DNA of 64,000 bases from Treponema sp. (GTDB lineage Bacteria > Spirochaetota > Spirochaetia > Treponematales > Treponemataceae): positions 1 through 64,000 of the forward strand of contig JAEDCY010000004.1 in the NCBI GenBank assembly GCA_016293915.1, in the 5' to 3' direction. The translations under genes and the position numbers were made by a program. Below the pieces are notes generated by a model. The model worked only from the letters and a program-made list of their open reading frames with translations. It was not told the origin of the DNA and did not search any database. Below are positions 17,431 to 23,786 of the stretch, piece by piece. Each line of letters starts with the position of its first letter. Positions within the stretch are counted from its first letter, which is position 1.

Positions 17431-18315
17431 CTAAAGATATTCTATAAACTCCGGATTTTCTTTTGTAAAAGATTCTGCGTCTTTTTTAAAATCAAGCCAG
17501 TTACCGGAAAATAAAAGTTTCATTCCCGGAAGCATAGAAAGCTCGCTTGGTGTTATGTAATCATAACTGAAATCTCTTTCGCAAAAATAAAGCGCAATAC
17601 GTGGAACACAGGAAATCAAAATATAACTGCAGAAGGTCGAACAGACAAAACGATCTTTTTCCTTAAAGCCTTTGAATGCACGGAGAGTCTTTTTTAAATT
17701 TGTCAGAAACTCTCGGTATTCATCAGGCAGCGGAAGTTTTGGAAGTCTTGGGATATTCATCTTTTTTTTGATGCAGTAAAGCGCAACAGGAAAGTTATGA
17801 AGAACTGCATATTTCACTTCTTTTGTTTCATAATAGCCGAGTGTTTTCTTTTTTGCAGCTTCGTATTCTTGAGCCGTTACTTTTATTGCGTAAGTATAGT
17901 GAAATGACTTTTTAGGATCACAAGTCTGCATGTATGCGCAGGAATCAGGATTACAACATTGTTCTTTTTTAATATCATAGTCGCCACCGATTGTAAGTCC
18001 ATAAAAATTATCTGACAAATCAAAACCGATTGCAGCATGTGCCGCAGGGATTTTCGTGGTGTTTGTGATGTACTGTCCTTTTTTCAAAAGTTCTGCGGGG
18101 AGATTCGCTGTATAAACCGGATCATATAATCTGATAAAAATGTATTTATAATTTTCTTTTGGAAGTGCAAGTTTTTTTTCAACATCTTTATTTTCTATTC
18201 CCATTGCTTCTGAATGGAAATAATCGTAGATTTCTTTAAACTGTTCATAACTTTTTTCGAGTGATTTTAATTCTTTTCTCAGAAAGTCAATTGGAAGCCT
18301 GCTGTACTTTTTCAT
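17431..18315 (-). CDS. Putative papain-like (permuted NlpC/P60-type) cysteine hydrolase
   Basis: A 294-residue soluble protein. The segments AHAAIGFDLSDNFYGLTIGG (candidate catalytic His) and DRFVCSTFCSYIL (candidate catalytic Cys) occur in the order expected for permuted papain-fold YiiX-like hydrolases. Between them lie a Cys cluster (QCCNPDSCAYMQTCDPKKS) and YTYAIKVTAQEYEAAKKKTL. The assignment rests on the pattern His...FxCSxF, so it is moderate. The start is placed at 18315 (MKKYSRLPI) because ATTATA on the plus strand at 18322-18327 gives a TATAAT box exactly 6 nt upstream; a start at 18351 would lie before that box. No Shine-Dalgarno sequence is seen. It stands alone and converges with the gene at 16824. 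Confidence 0.6.
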   Translation of the reverse strand: MKKYSRLPIDFLRKELKSLEKSYEQFKEIYDYFHSEAMGIENKDVEKKLALPKENYKYIFIRLYDPVYTANLPAELLKKGQYITNTTKIPAAHAAIGFDLSDNFYGLTIGGDYDIKKEQCCNPDSCAYMQTCDPKKSFHYTYAIKVTAQEYEAAKKKTLGYYETKEVKYAVLHNFPVALYCIKKKMNIPRLPKLPLPDEYREFLTNLKKTLRAFKGFKEKDRFVCSTFCSYILISCVPRIALYFCERDFSYDYITPSELSMLPGMKLLFSGNWLDFKKDAESFTKENPEFIEYL

Positions 18316-18321
18316 AATAAA

Positions 18322-18327
18322 ATTATA
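18322..18327 (-). promoter_or_regulatory. TATAAT box 6 nt before ATG, probable leaderless promoter
   Basis: A perfect TATAAT on the minus strand ends 6 nt before ATG 18315. The -35 region is weak. The spacing matches the boxes before 11470, 23787, 34488 and 37305. Confidence 0.5.
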
Positions 18328-18465
18328 TAACAAGAAATAGTATAAATCCATAAATTGATTGGCTCTTTTCTATCTGCTTATGGTTTGTAAATAAGAAGTG
18401 TGCAAAATAGATTGCCGCTTCCATTGACAAAATAGCTTGTGCATTCGTTTTACAAGGAATGATTT

Positions 18466-18638
18466 ATGGTTGTTGTTGAATATGTCAAGTCTAAGCTCGC
18501 GACAGATATAATCAGATAAAGGAAGAAATCCTGGCTAAGGTTGGCTCAGAAAACAGAGCAGGCTATGTTCAGATGAAGGAAGAAAATTACAGAGATTTTT
18601 TTGAAGATGTAATTAGCAAGGCACAATATGTAGTATAA
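18466..18638 (+). pseudogene. Small frameshifted gene remnant
   Basis: From ATG 18466 the frame reads MVVVEYVKSKLA and then hits a stop within about 5 codons. A +1-type shift near 18500 continues as RYNQIKEEILAKVGSEN, then YVQMKEENYRDFFEDVISK, to TAA at 18636-18638. The second part has amphipathic, coding-like composition. An aagga site precedes the ATG and TTGACA lies at 18424. It looks like the remains of a small gene, origin unknown. Alternatively only the second half was ever coding. Confidence 0.4.
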
Positions 18639-18660
18639 AAAAATCTGCTGAAGAAAATAC

Positions 18661-18689
18661 TTGCATAATTTGTATATGTATTTTATATT
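18661..18689 (+). promoter_or_regulatory. Promoter for a small plus-strand RNA
   Basis: TTGCAT at 18661-18666, a 17-nt spacer, and TATATT at 18684-18689. The predicted start is near 18696. The intrinsic terminator at 18755 lies about 60-100 nt downstream with no coding frame between, so this looks like the promoter of a non-coding RNA. Confidence 0.65.
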
Positions 18690-18695
18690 ATAAAG

Positions 18696-18794
18696 TAAAG
18701 GCATTCGCAGTCATGCGTCTTGCCTCCTAGTGGTCTATGTCTTTACAGACACTTGCCCGTTAAGTGGCCTAACACTTGGCGGGCTATTTTTTTA
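18696..18794 (+). ncRNA. Candidate antisense antitoxin RNA
   Basis: A predicted transcript of about 95-100 nt bounded by the promoter at 18661-18689 and the terminator at 18755-18792. It contains the hairpins CGCA-gtca-TGCG (18706-18717) and TGTCT-ttac-AGACA (about 18739-18752). It runs opposite to the small peptide gene at 18784-18894 and would be fully complementary to the 3' untranslated part of that mRNA. The layout matches txpA/RatA and bsrG/SR4 of Bacillus, where a small RNA pairs with the 3' end of a toxin mRNA. Its function is inferred from layout only. Confidence 0.6.
18755..18792 (+). terminator. Intrinsic terminator of the small RNA
   Basis: GCCCGTTAAGTG (18755-18766), loop GCCTAA, CACTTGGCGGGC (18773-18784), then TATTTTTTTA. 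On the plus strand all 12 pairs form if two U-G wobbles are counted; on the minus strand the same positions are C-A mismatches, so the hairpin is built to stop the plus-strand RNA. The last base of the stem is also the first base of the peptide gene's stop codon on the other strand. Confidence 0.88.
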
Positions 18795-18894
18795 TTCGTT
18801 TACCTTTTTTCCGTCTACGACGAAGGCGCGTAATAATGTCTAAAATAATTGGAATTGCTGTAAACAACAAATCCAAGAACTCATAAAGACTCAT
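18784..18894 (-). CDS. Candidate type I toxin: 36-residue hydrophobic/basic peptide
   Basis: ATG at 18894 to TAG at 18784 encodes 36 residues. The N-terminus MSLYEFLDLLF has the YExL pattern seen at the start of TxpA/BsrG-type holin-like toxins. A hydrophobic stretch (LLFTAIPIILDII) forms a single short membrane helix, followed by a strongly basic tail, RLRRRRKKGKRIKK. The ribosome site is cggag with 6 nt spacing. The gene converges on the small RNA at 18696 and ends at its terminator stem. Size, membrane helix, charged tail and convergent antisense RNA together fit a type I toxin acting on the cytoplasmic membrane. It is not known whether it is expressed or toxic. Confidence 0.65.
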   Translation of the reverse strand: MSLYEFLDLLFTAIPIILDIITRLRRRRKKGKRIKK

Positions 18895-18972
18895 AGCTGT
18901 CTCCGCAGGCGAAGCCGAGGAGACCGACCGTTAGGGAGCTGCGCAAGGCGTGTGACTCGGTGATTTTGGGCC
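18895..18972. repeat. G+C-rich element upstream of the candidate toxin
   Basis: It contains gctgtctccgcaggcgaagc, gaggagaccgaccg and gtgactcggtga. It is similar in composition to the element at 4168-4282. It forms the 5' leader of the peptide gene on the minus strand and supplies its ribosome site. Inner complementary words (gtctcc / ggagac) could hide that site in a hairpin. Confidence 0.55.
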
Positions 18973-19012
18973 CATATAAAATTGAATATATTGAAGAAAA
19001 ACATTATAATAA

Positions 19013-19118
19013 GCCTAAAATCGAAAATCCGTTAAAAAACAAGCCGTAAGGGTTGTTTTAGGATTATCGAAAGAACGGCTCAGAGGCAAGCTGTGCTTGC
19101 CGACTCAACCATTATCTT
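19013..19118. repeat. Family C repeat upstream of metG
   Basis: gcctaaaatcgaaaatccg with ttaaaaaacaagcc, then ggttgttttaggattatcg, matches the element at 1109. Outer arms (cctaaaa / ttttagg) and inner arms (aaaacaagcc / ggttgtttt) give a nested hairpin. A fragment aggcaagctgtgcttgccgactcaacc, itself palindromic (ggcaag / cttgcc) and related to family B, follows. No T-box or other riboswitch signature was found before metG. Confidence 0.6.
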
Positions 19119-19143
19119 ATTTTCTTTTTTAGGATTTCATAAT

Positions 19144-21462
19144 ATGAACAGACGACTTATCACAGCAGCTTTACCTTACGTTAATAACATTCCGCATTTG
19201 GGAAATATAATTCAGTCGCTTTCGGGCGATGTTTTTGCACGCTTTTGCCGCAGCCGTGGTTACGACACTCTTTATGTTTGTGGTGTTGATGAATACGGTA
19301 CTGCAACCGAAACTAAGGCTCTTGAAGAAAAGACTGAGCCTCGCGCTCTCTGCGACCACTACTATGGCGAGCACACTAAAATCTACGAATGGTTTAAAAT
19401 TGATTTTGATAAATTCGGCCGCACTTCCAACGAGCAGTGTACCGAAATTACCCAGAGCCTTTTCAACGACCTGGACAAGGCCGGCCTCATTCACGAGCAT
19501 GTAAACAAGCAGCTTTTCTGTCCTCACTGTAATATGTTCCTTGCAGACCGCTATGTTGACGGAACCTGTCCTAAGTGCGGTTACGAAAAAGCCCGCGGAG
19601 ACCAGTGCGATAAGTGCGGTTCTCTGCTTGACCCTACTGAACTTAAAGAGCCGCGCTGTCATACCTGCGGCGGAACTCCAGAAGTTCGCGAAACAAAGCA
19701 CTTGTACATTGACCTTCCTGCAATGAGCGGAAAGCTCAACGAATGGATGGAAAAGGCTAGTGTTGAAGGCCGCTGGGCTGACAATGCCATCAACATGACT
19801 AAAGCCTGGATCCGTGATGGACTTCAGGAGCGCGCAATTACCCGAGACCTTAAGTGGGGTATTCCTGTTCCAAAGCCTGGTTATGAAAATAAAGTTTTCT
19901 ACGTTTGGTTTAACGCGCCAATCGGTTACATTTCCATCACAAAGCAGCTGGCTGATGAACTTGTAAAGGCAGGCAAACAGAGCTTTGACTGGAAGAGCTG
20001 GTGGATTCCTAGCGAGAGTGAAGAGGCTAAGGGTAAGCCAAAGGTTGACCTTTTCCAGTTTATCGGTAAAGACAATATTCCTTTCCACACTGTAATTTTC
20101 CCTTCAACAATGTTAGGCTCGCCTCACGAGTGGACAAAGCTTCACCACATGTCTTCTACAGAGTTCCTGAACTATGAGGATGGAAAGTTTTCTAAGAGTC
20201 TTGGCGTTGGTGTATTTGGTTCGGATGCAATTGAGAGCGGAATCCCAGCTGATGCATGGCGTTTCTACATTTTCTATAACCGCCCTGAAAAGCAGGACTA
20301 TCAGTTCACCTGGAAAGACTTTATGGAAAAGCTGAACGGCGAGCTGATTGGTAATCTTGGAAACCTTGTAAACCGCACTCTTTTGTTTGTAAATAAATAT
20401 TATGAAGGAAAGATTCCTAACGCTCCAGTTGACCAAGAGCTCTGGACAAAGGTTCGCGAGCTTGAAGCTAAGGCAACTGCAAGCCTTGAATGGGCTGACC
20501 TCAAAGATGCTTTCCATACAATGTTTGAGATTTCTGATATCTGTAATAAGAAGTTCCAGGCAACTGAGCCTTGGAAGGCACGTACAGAAAATCCTGCAGT
20601 GGCAGAAAGCCTTATCCACAACCTTTGCTATGTAATTAAGGATTTGATGATTATGATGAATCCTTATATGCCTCAGTACACTCAGAAAATCATGAGCTAC
20701 TTTGGTAAGACCATTCAGGTTAAGAAGGTTGGAATGGAAACTCAGCCTGGCTACACCTGGGAAGATCTTGGAAAGCTCGAAGGCCTCACAACAGTAGGAC
20801 CTACAGAAGTTTACTTCAAGCCAATGGATCAGAAGACAATGCTTGCCTTCCGCGAGAAGTTTGCAGGTAAGCAGAATAAGAATTCAAACAAGGATAAACA
20901 GGATAAAAAAGATAAAAAATCTTCCAAAAAAGCAGAGCCGGTTGTACTGCCATTAGACCAGCAGGCTGATTTCTTCAACAAAAATATTGAACTCACTGTA
21001 GCAAAGATTGTCGACGTAAAGCCAAATCCGGAAGGAGAAAAGCTTTATATCGAAACTCTTGTTGACGGAAGCGGAACACCTCGTACAATTCAGTCGGGTC
21101 TCCGCATGTACCTCAAAGAAAGCGACCTTCTTGGTAAGCACGTAATTATTGCAAGCAATCTTGCCCCTCGTACAATGCGTGGTGTTGAAAGCCGCGGTAT
21201 GCTTCTTGCAGGCGACTATAAAGATGCTGATGGTAAAGACTGCGTTGAGGTTCTCGATGCCAGCTGGGCAGCACCTGGCACAAGAGTAGTTCTCGAAGGC
21301 GCTGATGTAAATGCCGCAAAGAAAGAGCAGATAACAGGTGATGAATTCTTTGCAGTTCAGATTGCCGCAAAAGACGGAATCGTTCAGATTGCAGGAAAAA
21401 AGCTCATCGCTGATGGAAAAGAAATCAAAACTGAAAAGGCATTGAATTCGGAGATAGGCTAA
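19144..21462 (+). CDS. metG: Methionyl-tRNA synthetase
   Basis: A 772-residue cytoplasmic class I enzyme that charges tRNA-Met. The HIGH-type motif is PHLGN at residues 17-21. Zinc-knuckle Cys pairs follow: CPHCNMF, CPKCGYE, CDKCGS and CHTCGG (about residues 128-185). The KMSKS-type motif is KFSKS at about 347. The anticodon-binding helical domain follows, then a Lys-rich linker (KDKQDKKDKKSSKK) and a C-terminal EMAP/Trbp111-like tRNA-binding domain (VAKIVDVKPNPEGEKLYIET, with ASNLAPRTMRGVESRGMLLA). The start at 19144 (MNRRLITAALPYVNN) was chosen because upstream in-frame codons lie in repeat sequence. Two zinc knuckles and the fused tRNA-binding domain are normal for this subgroup. Confidence 0.97.
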   Translation: MNRRLITAALPYVNNIPHLGNIIQSLSGDVFARFCRSRGYDTLYVCGVDEYGTATETKALEEKTEPRALCDHYYGEHTKIYEWFKIDFDKFGRTSNEQCTEITQSLFNDLDKAGLIHEHVNKQLFCPHCNMFLADRYVDGTCPKCGYEKARGDQCDKCGSLLDPTELKEPRCHTCGGTPEVRETKHLYIDLPAMSGKLNEWMEKASVEGRWADNAINMTKAWIRDGLQERAITRDLKWGIPVPKPGYENKVFYVWFNAPIGYISITKQLADELVKAGKQSFDWKSWWIPSESEEAKGKPKVDLFQFIGKDNIPFHTVIFPSTMLGSPHEWTKLHHMSSTEFLNYEDGKFSKSLGVGVFGSDAIESGIPADAWRFYIFYNRPEKQDYQFTWKDFMEKLNGELIGNLGNLVNRTLLFVNKYYEGKIPNAPVDQELWTKVRELEAKATASLEWADLKDAFHTMFEISDICNKKFQATEPWKARTENPAVAESLIHNLCYVIKDLMIMMNPYMPQYTQKIMSYFGKTIQVKKVGMETQPGYTWEDLGKLEGLTTVGPTEVYFKPMDQKTMLAFREKFAGKQNKNSNKDKQDKKDKKSSKKAEPVVLPLDQQADFFNKNIELTVAKIVDVKPNPEGEKLYIETLVDGSGTPRTIQSGLRMYLKESDLLGKHVIIASNLAPRTMRGVESRGMLLAGDYKDADGKDCVEVLDASWAAPGTRVVLEGADVNAAKKEQITGDEFFAVQIAAKDGIVQIAGKKLIADGKEIKTEKALNSEIG

Positions 21463-21468
21463 AAGTAC

Positions 21469-21503
21469 GGTGGTTGAGTAGGCGAAGCCGTATCGAAACC
21501 ACC
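21469..21503. repeat. Family B repeat between metG and nadE
   Basis: ggtggttgagtaggcgaagc with cgtatcgaaaccacc is a complete single family B element in the 54-nt gap; it can pair ggtggtt with aaccacc. It is the best-preserved short copy in the window. Confidence 0.88.
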
Positions 21504-21516
21504 GCAGAGGACAATT

Positions 21517-22266
21517 ATGAGCATTAAAGACGAAGCAATTGCATGGGTACGCGATTATTTTGAAAAAAACGGCAATGCCCAAACCAAGGCCGTAATCGGA
21601 ATTTCGGGCGGTAAGGACTCATCTACCGTTGCCGCTCTCTGCAGCCAGGTTCTTGGCAAAGAACGCGTTATCGGCGTGATGATGCCAAACGGAGTTCAGT
21701 CTGATATTGAAGATTCCAAAAAGCTCTGTGCATTTCTTGGAATCAAAAATTACACAGTAAATATTGCCGATGCTTACAATGGTCTTACCCGCGCTATAAA
21801 AGATTCAGTCGGAGCTGATGAAGTTCCTTCACAGTATAAAACAAACACACCGGCACGCCTTCGCATGGCAACTCTTTACGGAATTGCAGCTCTGGAAGGA
21901 AATGCCCGTGTTTCAAATAACGGAAACCTGAGCGAACGTCTTGCAGGCTATTTCACCCTTTGGGGAGATGGAGCAGGTGATTTTGCACCACTTGCAAATC
22001 TTTACGTTGATGAAGTAGTGGAGCTGGGACTTTCCCTTGGTCTTCCAGAAGAGCTTTGCAACAAGGCTCCAAGCGATGGCATGTCAGGCAAAACTGATGA
22101 AGATAACCTCGGCTTTACTTATGCAGATTTGCGTGCAGTTGCCGAAGGAAAAACTGATGGCATGGATTCTGCTAAGGTTGATGTCATCAAAAAAAGAATC
22201 GACGGTATGGATTTTAAGAAGAAGCTTTTAAATCTTCCATGCTTTGTGCCATCGATTAGAAAATAA
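21517..22266 (+). CDS. nadE: NH3-dependent NAD synthetase
   Basis: A 249-residue enzyme for the last step of NAD synthesis, amidating nicotinic acid adenine dinucleotide with ATP. The PP-loop is GISGGKDSSTVAALC at about residues 28-42. Further family segments are NNGNLSERLAGYFTLWGDGA and EELCNKAPSDGMSGKTDEDN with LGFTYADL. There is no N-terminal nitrilase domain, so it uses ammonia rather than glutamine. The ribosome site agagga precedes ATG 21517. It lies between metG and the FemAB-like gene with family B repeats on both sides. Confidence 0.95.
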   Translation: MSIKDEAIAWVRDYFEKNGNAQTKAVIGISGGKDSSTVAALCSQVLGKERVIGVMMPNGVQSDIEDSKKLCAFLGIKNYTVNIADAYNGLTRAIKDSVGADEVPSQYKTNTPARLRMATLYGIAALEGNARVSNNGNLSERLAGYFTLWGDGAGDFAPLANLYVDEVVELGLSLGLPEELCNKAPSDGMSGKTDEDNLGFTYADLRAVAEGKTDGMDSAKVDVIKKRIDGMDFKKKLLNLPCFVPSIRK

Positions 22267-22271
22267 TAAAT

Positions 22272-22364
22272 GTGGTTTCGACAGGCTCAACCACCGGTGT
22301 TTTAGTAAAATTGAATAGCATACCAACCGGTGGTTGAGTAGCCCGAAGGGCGTATCGAAACCAC
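22272..22364. repeat. Paired family B repeats upstream of the FemAB-like gene
   Basis: Half-element gtggtttcgacaggctcaac at 22272 and a full element, ccggtggttgagtagccc with gggcgtatcgaaaccac, ending at 22364. The two are complementary at their inner ends (ccaccgg / ccggtgg) and could form one long hairpin. Confidence 0.85.
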
Positions 22365-22381
22365 AATTAAAAAGGACTCAT

Positions 22382-23731
22382 ATGTTCAACATTAAAATAC
22401 ACAAAATCGAGAGTTCCGCCCACGAAAATGACGGAACTTTTTTACAGACTCCATTCTGGTGCGAGTTCAAGGCCCGCCACGGCTGGACTTACCGCCGTTT
22501 TGAAATTGAATATACTTTGCCGCCATTGAATGCAGAAGAAGGGTGTGAGAAGTCAAAAGAGACCCTGAAACAAGTTCAGGGTGACAATGTTCGCGCTGAA
22601 CTTGCTGTTCTCAACCGCAGCTTTGCAAAAGGATTTTTCTCAATTGCCTACATTCCGCTGTTTCCAAAGCTACCTTATGAATGCACTCCGGAAGAAGTTT
22701 TAGATAAAGCCTTTAGTGATGAGACAGAAAATACGGTGATTGAGTGCGAGCAAAGCGAGCGTATCGAAAACACAAGCGAAAAGGTTTCGATACGTCCTTC
22801 GGACTACTCAACCACCAGTGTAATTTCACAGGAAATCATAACCCCTGAAACTCAGGCTATTGAATTTGCACACTTTTTAAGCGAGCTTGCCATAGCCCTT
22901 AAACCGGAACTTCCTAAAAACACAATCGCAATCCGTTTTGATCCGGATGTAAGCTTTACTAATCCTGAAGATCGCGACTTGTTTAATTATGGAATGCAGC
23001 TGATTACTTATGCAGACAGACTTAAAATCAGAAAGAACTCGGTAGATATTCAGCCGCCGGACAGCACACTTGTAGACCTCACCGGCACAGAAGAAGAAAT
23101 CCTCGAGAAAATGCACTCCAAATGGCGTTACAATATCCGCCTTAGTGAAAGAAAGGGCGTTGTTATTCACCGTTACTTAGGAAATGATATCAACTTGTCT
23201 GAAAAAATAGACAAATTTTACGAGCTTACAAAGATTACAAACGCCCGCGACGGAAATGCCAGTCACTCAAAAGCATATTATGCAGACCTTATTAAATCCT
23301 CCGCAGAAGAAGTTGCCGCTGGAAAAGACGTTCCTGTAATCAGCCTTTACATCGCAGAACACGAGGGAGAAGAAATTGCTTCAATCATGACACTTTTCAG
23401 TCACGACGAGGCAATTTACCTTTACGGAGCCAGCAGCAATAACAAGCGCAACCTCATGCCAAATCATCTTTTACAGTGGACAGCAATGAAGGATGCAAAG
23501 GCTTATGGCAGCAAATACTACGACATGTACGGAATGCCGCCGGAAGGTAAAGATGAAAATCACCCGATGCACGGACTTTACATGTTCAAGGCAAACTTCG
23601 GCGGAAAAAACATCCACCGTACAGGCAGCTGGGACATCCCGCTCAAGGCAATTTACCACCCATACAGCGCTGCAGAAAAGCTCCGTGCCTTCTGGCATAA
23701 GAAGGTGATAAAAAAGCTGAAAGGAAGATAA
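22382..23731 (+). CDS. FemAB/FemX-like aminoacyl-tRNA-dependent peptidoglycan transferase with repeat insertions
   Basis: A 449-residue GNAT-fold protein of the FemABX family, whose members attach amino acids to the peptidoglycan stem peptide or act on related amino acid substrates. Family features are FLQTPFWCEFKARHGW near the N-terminus, MHSKWRYNIRLSERKGV at mid-protein, ISLYIAEHEGEEIASIMTLF, NLMPNHLLQWTAMKDAKAYG and MHGLYMFKANFGG at the C-terminus. Two translated repeats interrupt the N-terminal half: about residues 60-69 (family A, TLKQVQGD) and about 118-146 (family B, ECEQSERIE with DYSTTS). The start at 22382 has aaagga upstream; the 16 codons before it are repeat. The insertions seem to lie in surface loops, since the core motifs are intact. 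Confidence 0.85.
   Translation: MFNIKIHKIESSAHENDGTFLQTPFWCEFKARHGWTYRRFEIEYTLPPLNAEEGCEKSKETLKQVQGDNVRAELAVLNRSFAKGFFSIAYIPLFPKLPYECTPEEVLDKAFSDETENTVIECEQSERIENTSEKVSIRPSDYSTTSVISQEIITPETQAIEFAHFLSELAIALKPELPKNTIAIRFDPDVSFTNPEDRDLFNYGMQLITYADRLKIRKNSVDIQPPDSTLVDLTGTEEEILEKMHSKWRYNIRLSERKGVVIHRYLGNDINLSEKIDKFYELTKITNARDGNASHSKAYYADLIKSSAEEVAAGKDVPVISLYIAEHEGEEIASIMTLFSHDEAIYLYGASSNNKRNLMPNHLLQWTAMKDAKAYGSKYYDMYGMPPEGKDENHPMHGLYMFKANFGGKNIHRTGSWDIPLKAIYHPYSAAEKLRAFWHKKVIKKLKGR
22560..22585. repeat. Family A repeat inside the FemAB-like gene
   Basis: gaccctgaaacaagttcagg with gtgac is a perfect short palindrome (accctgaa / ttcagggt) translated as TLKQVQGD. The same words flank genes at 6668 and 8239. 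Confidence 0.85.
22735..22816. repeat. Family B repeat inside the FemAB-like gene
   Basis: ggtgattgagtgcgagc and gtatcgaaaacac are followed by ggtttcgatacg and gactactcaaccacc. The two-part element is read in frame as about 29 residues and shares the peptide ECEQSERIE with the insertion in the ABC ATPase at 9057. Confidence 0.85.
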
Positions 23732-23751
23732 TTAACTAATTCACTCCTGCA

Positions 23752-23780
23752 TGGCATTTTTACCTCTTTAATGCTATACT
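23752..23780 (+). promoter_or_regulatory. Promoter for the type III modification gene, probably leaderless
   Basis: TGGCAT at 23752-23757, a 17-nt spacer and TATACT at 23775-23780, 6 nt before ATG 23787, with no Shine-Dalgarno sequence. Confidence 0.55.
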
Positions 23781-23786
23781 GTACCC

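Noticed and set aside
18973..19143. T-box or other riboswitch upstream of metG
   Set aside because: No T-box core sequence or known riboswitch pattern could be found; the hairpins there belong to dispersed repeats.
19171..20088. 305-residue minus-strand reading frame
   Set aside because: It lies entirely antisense to metG, has no ribosome site, and its length results from the codon bias of the real gene.
20953..21582. 209-residue minus-strand reading frame
   Set aside because: Antisense to the end of metG and the start of nadE, crossing a family B repeat; no ribosome site or domain.
22334..22381. N-terminal extension of the FemAB-like protein
   Set aside because: The codons are family B repeat and lie before a clear aaagga ribosome site for ATG 22382.
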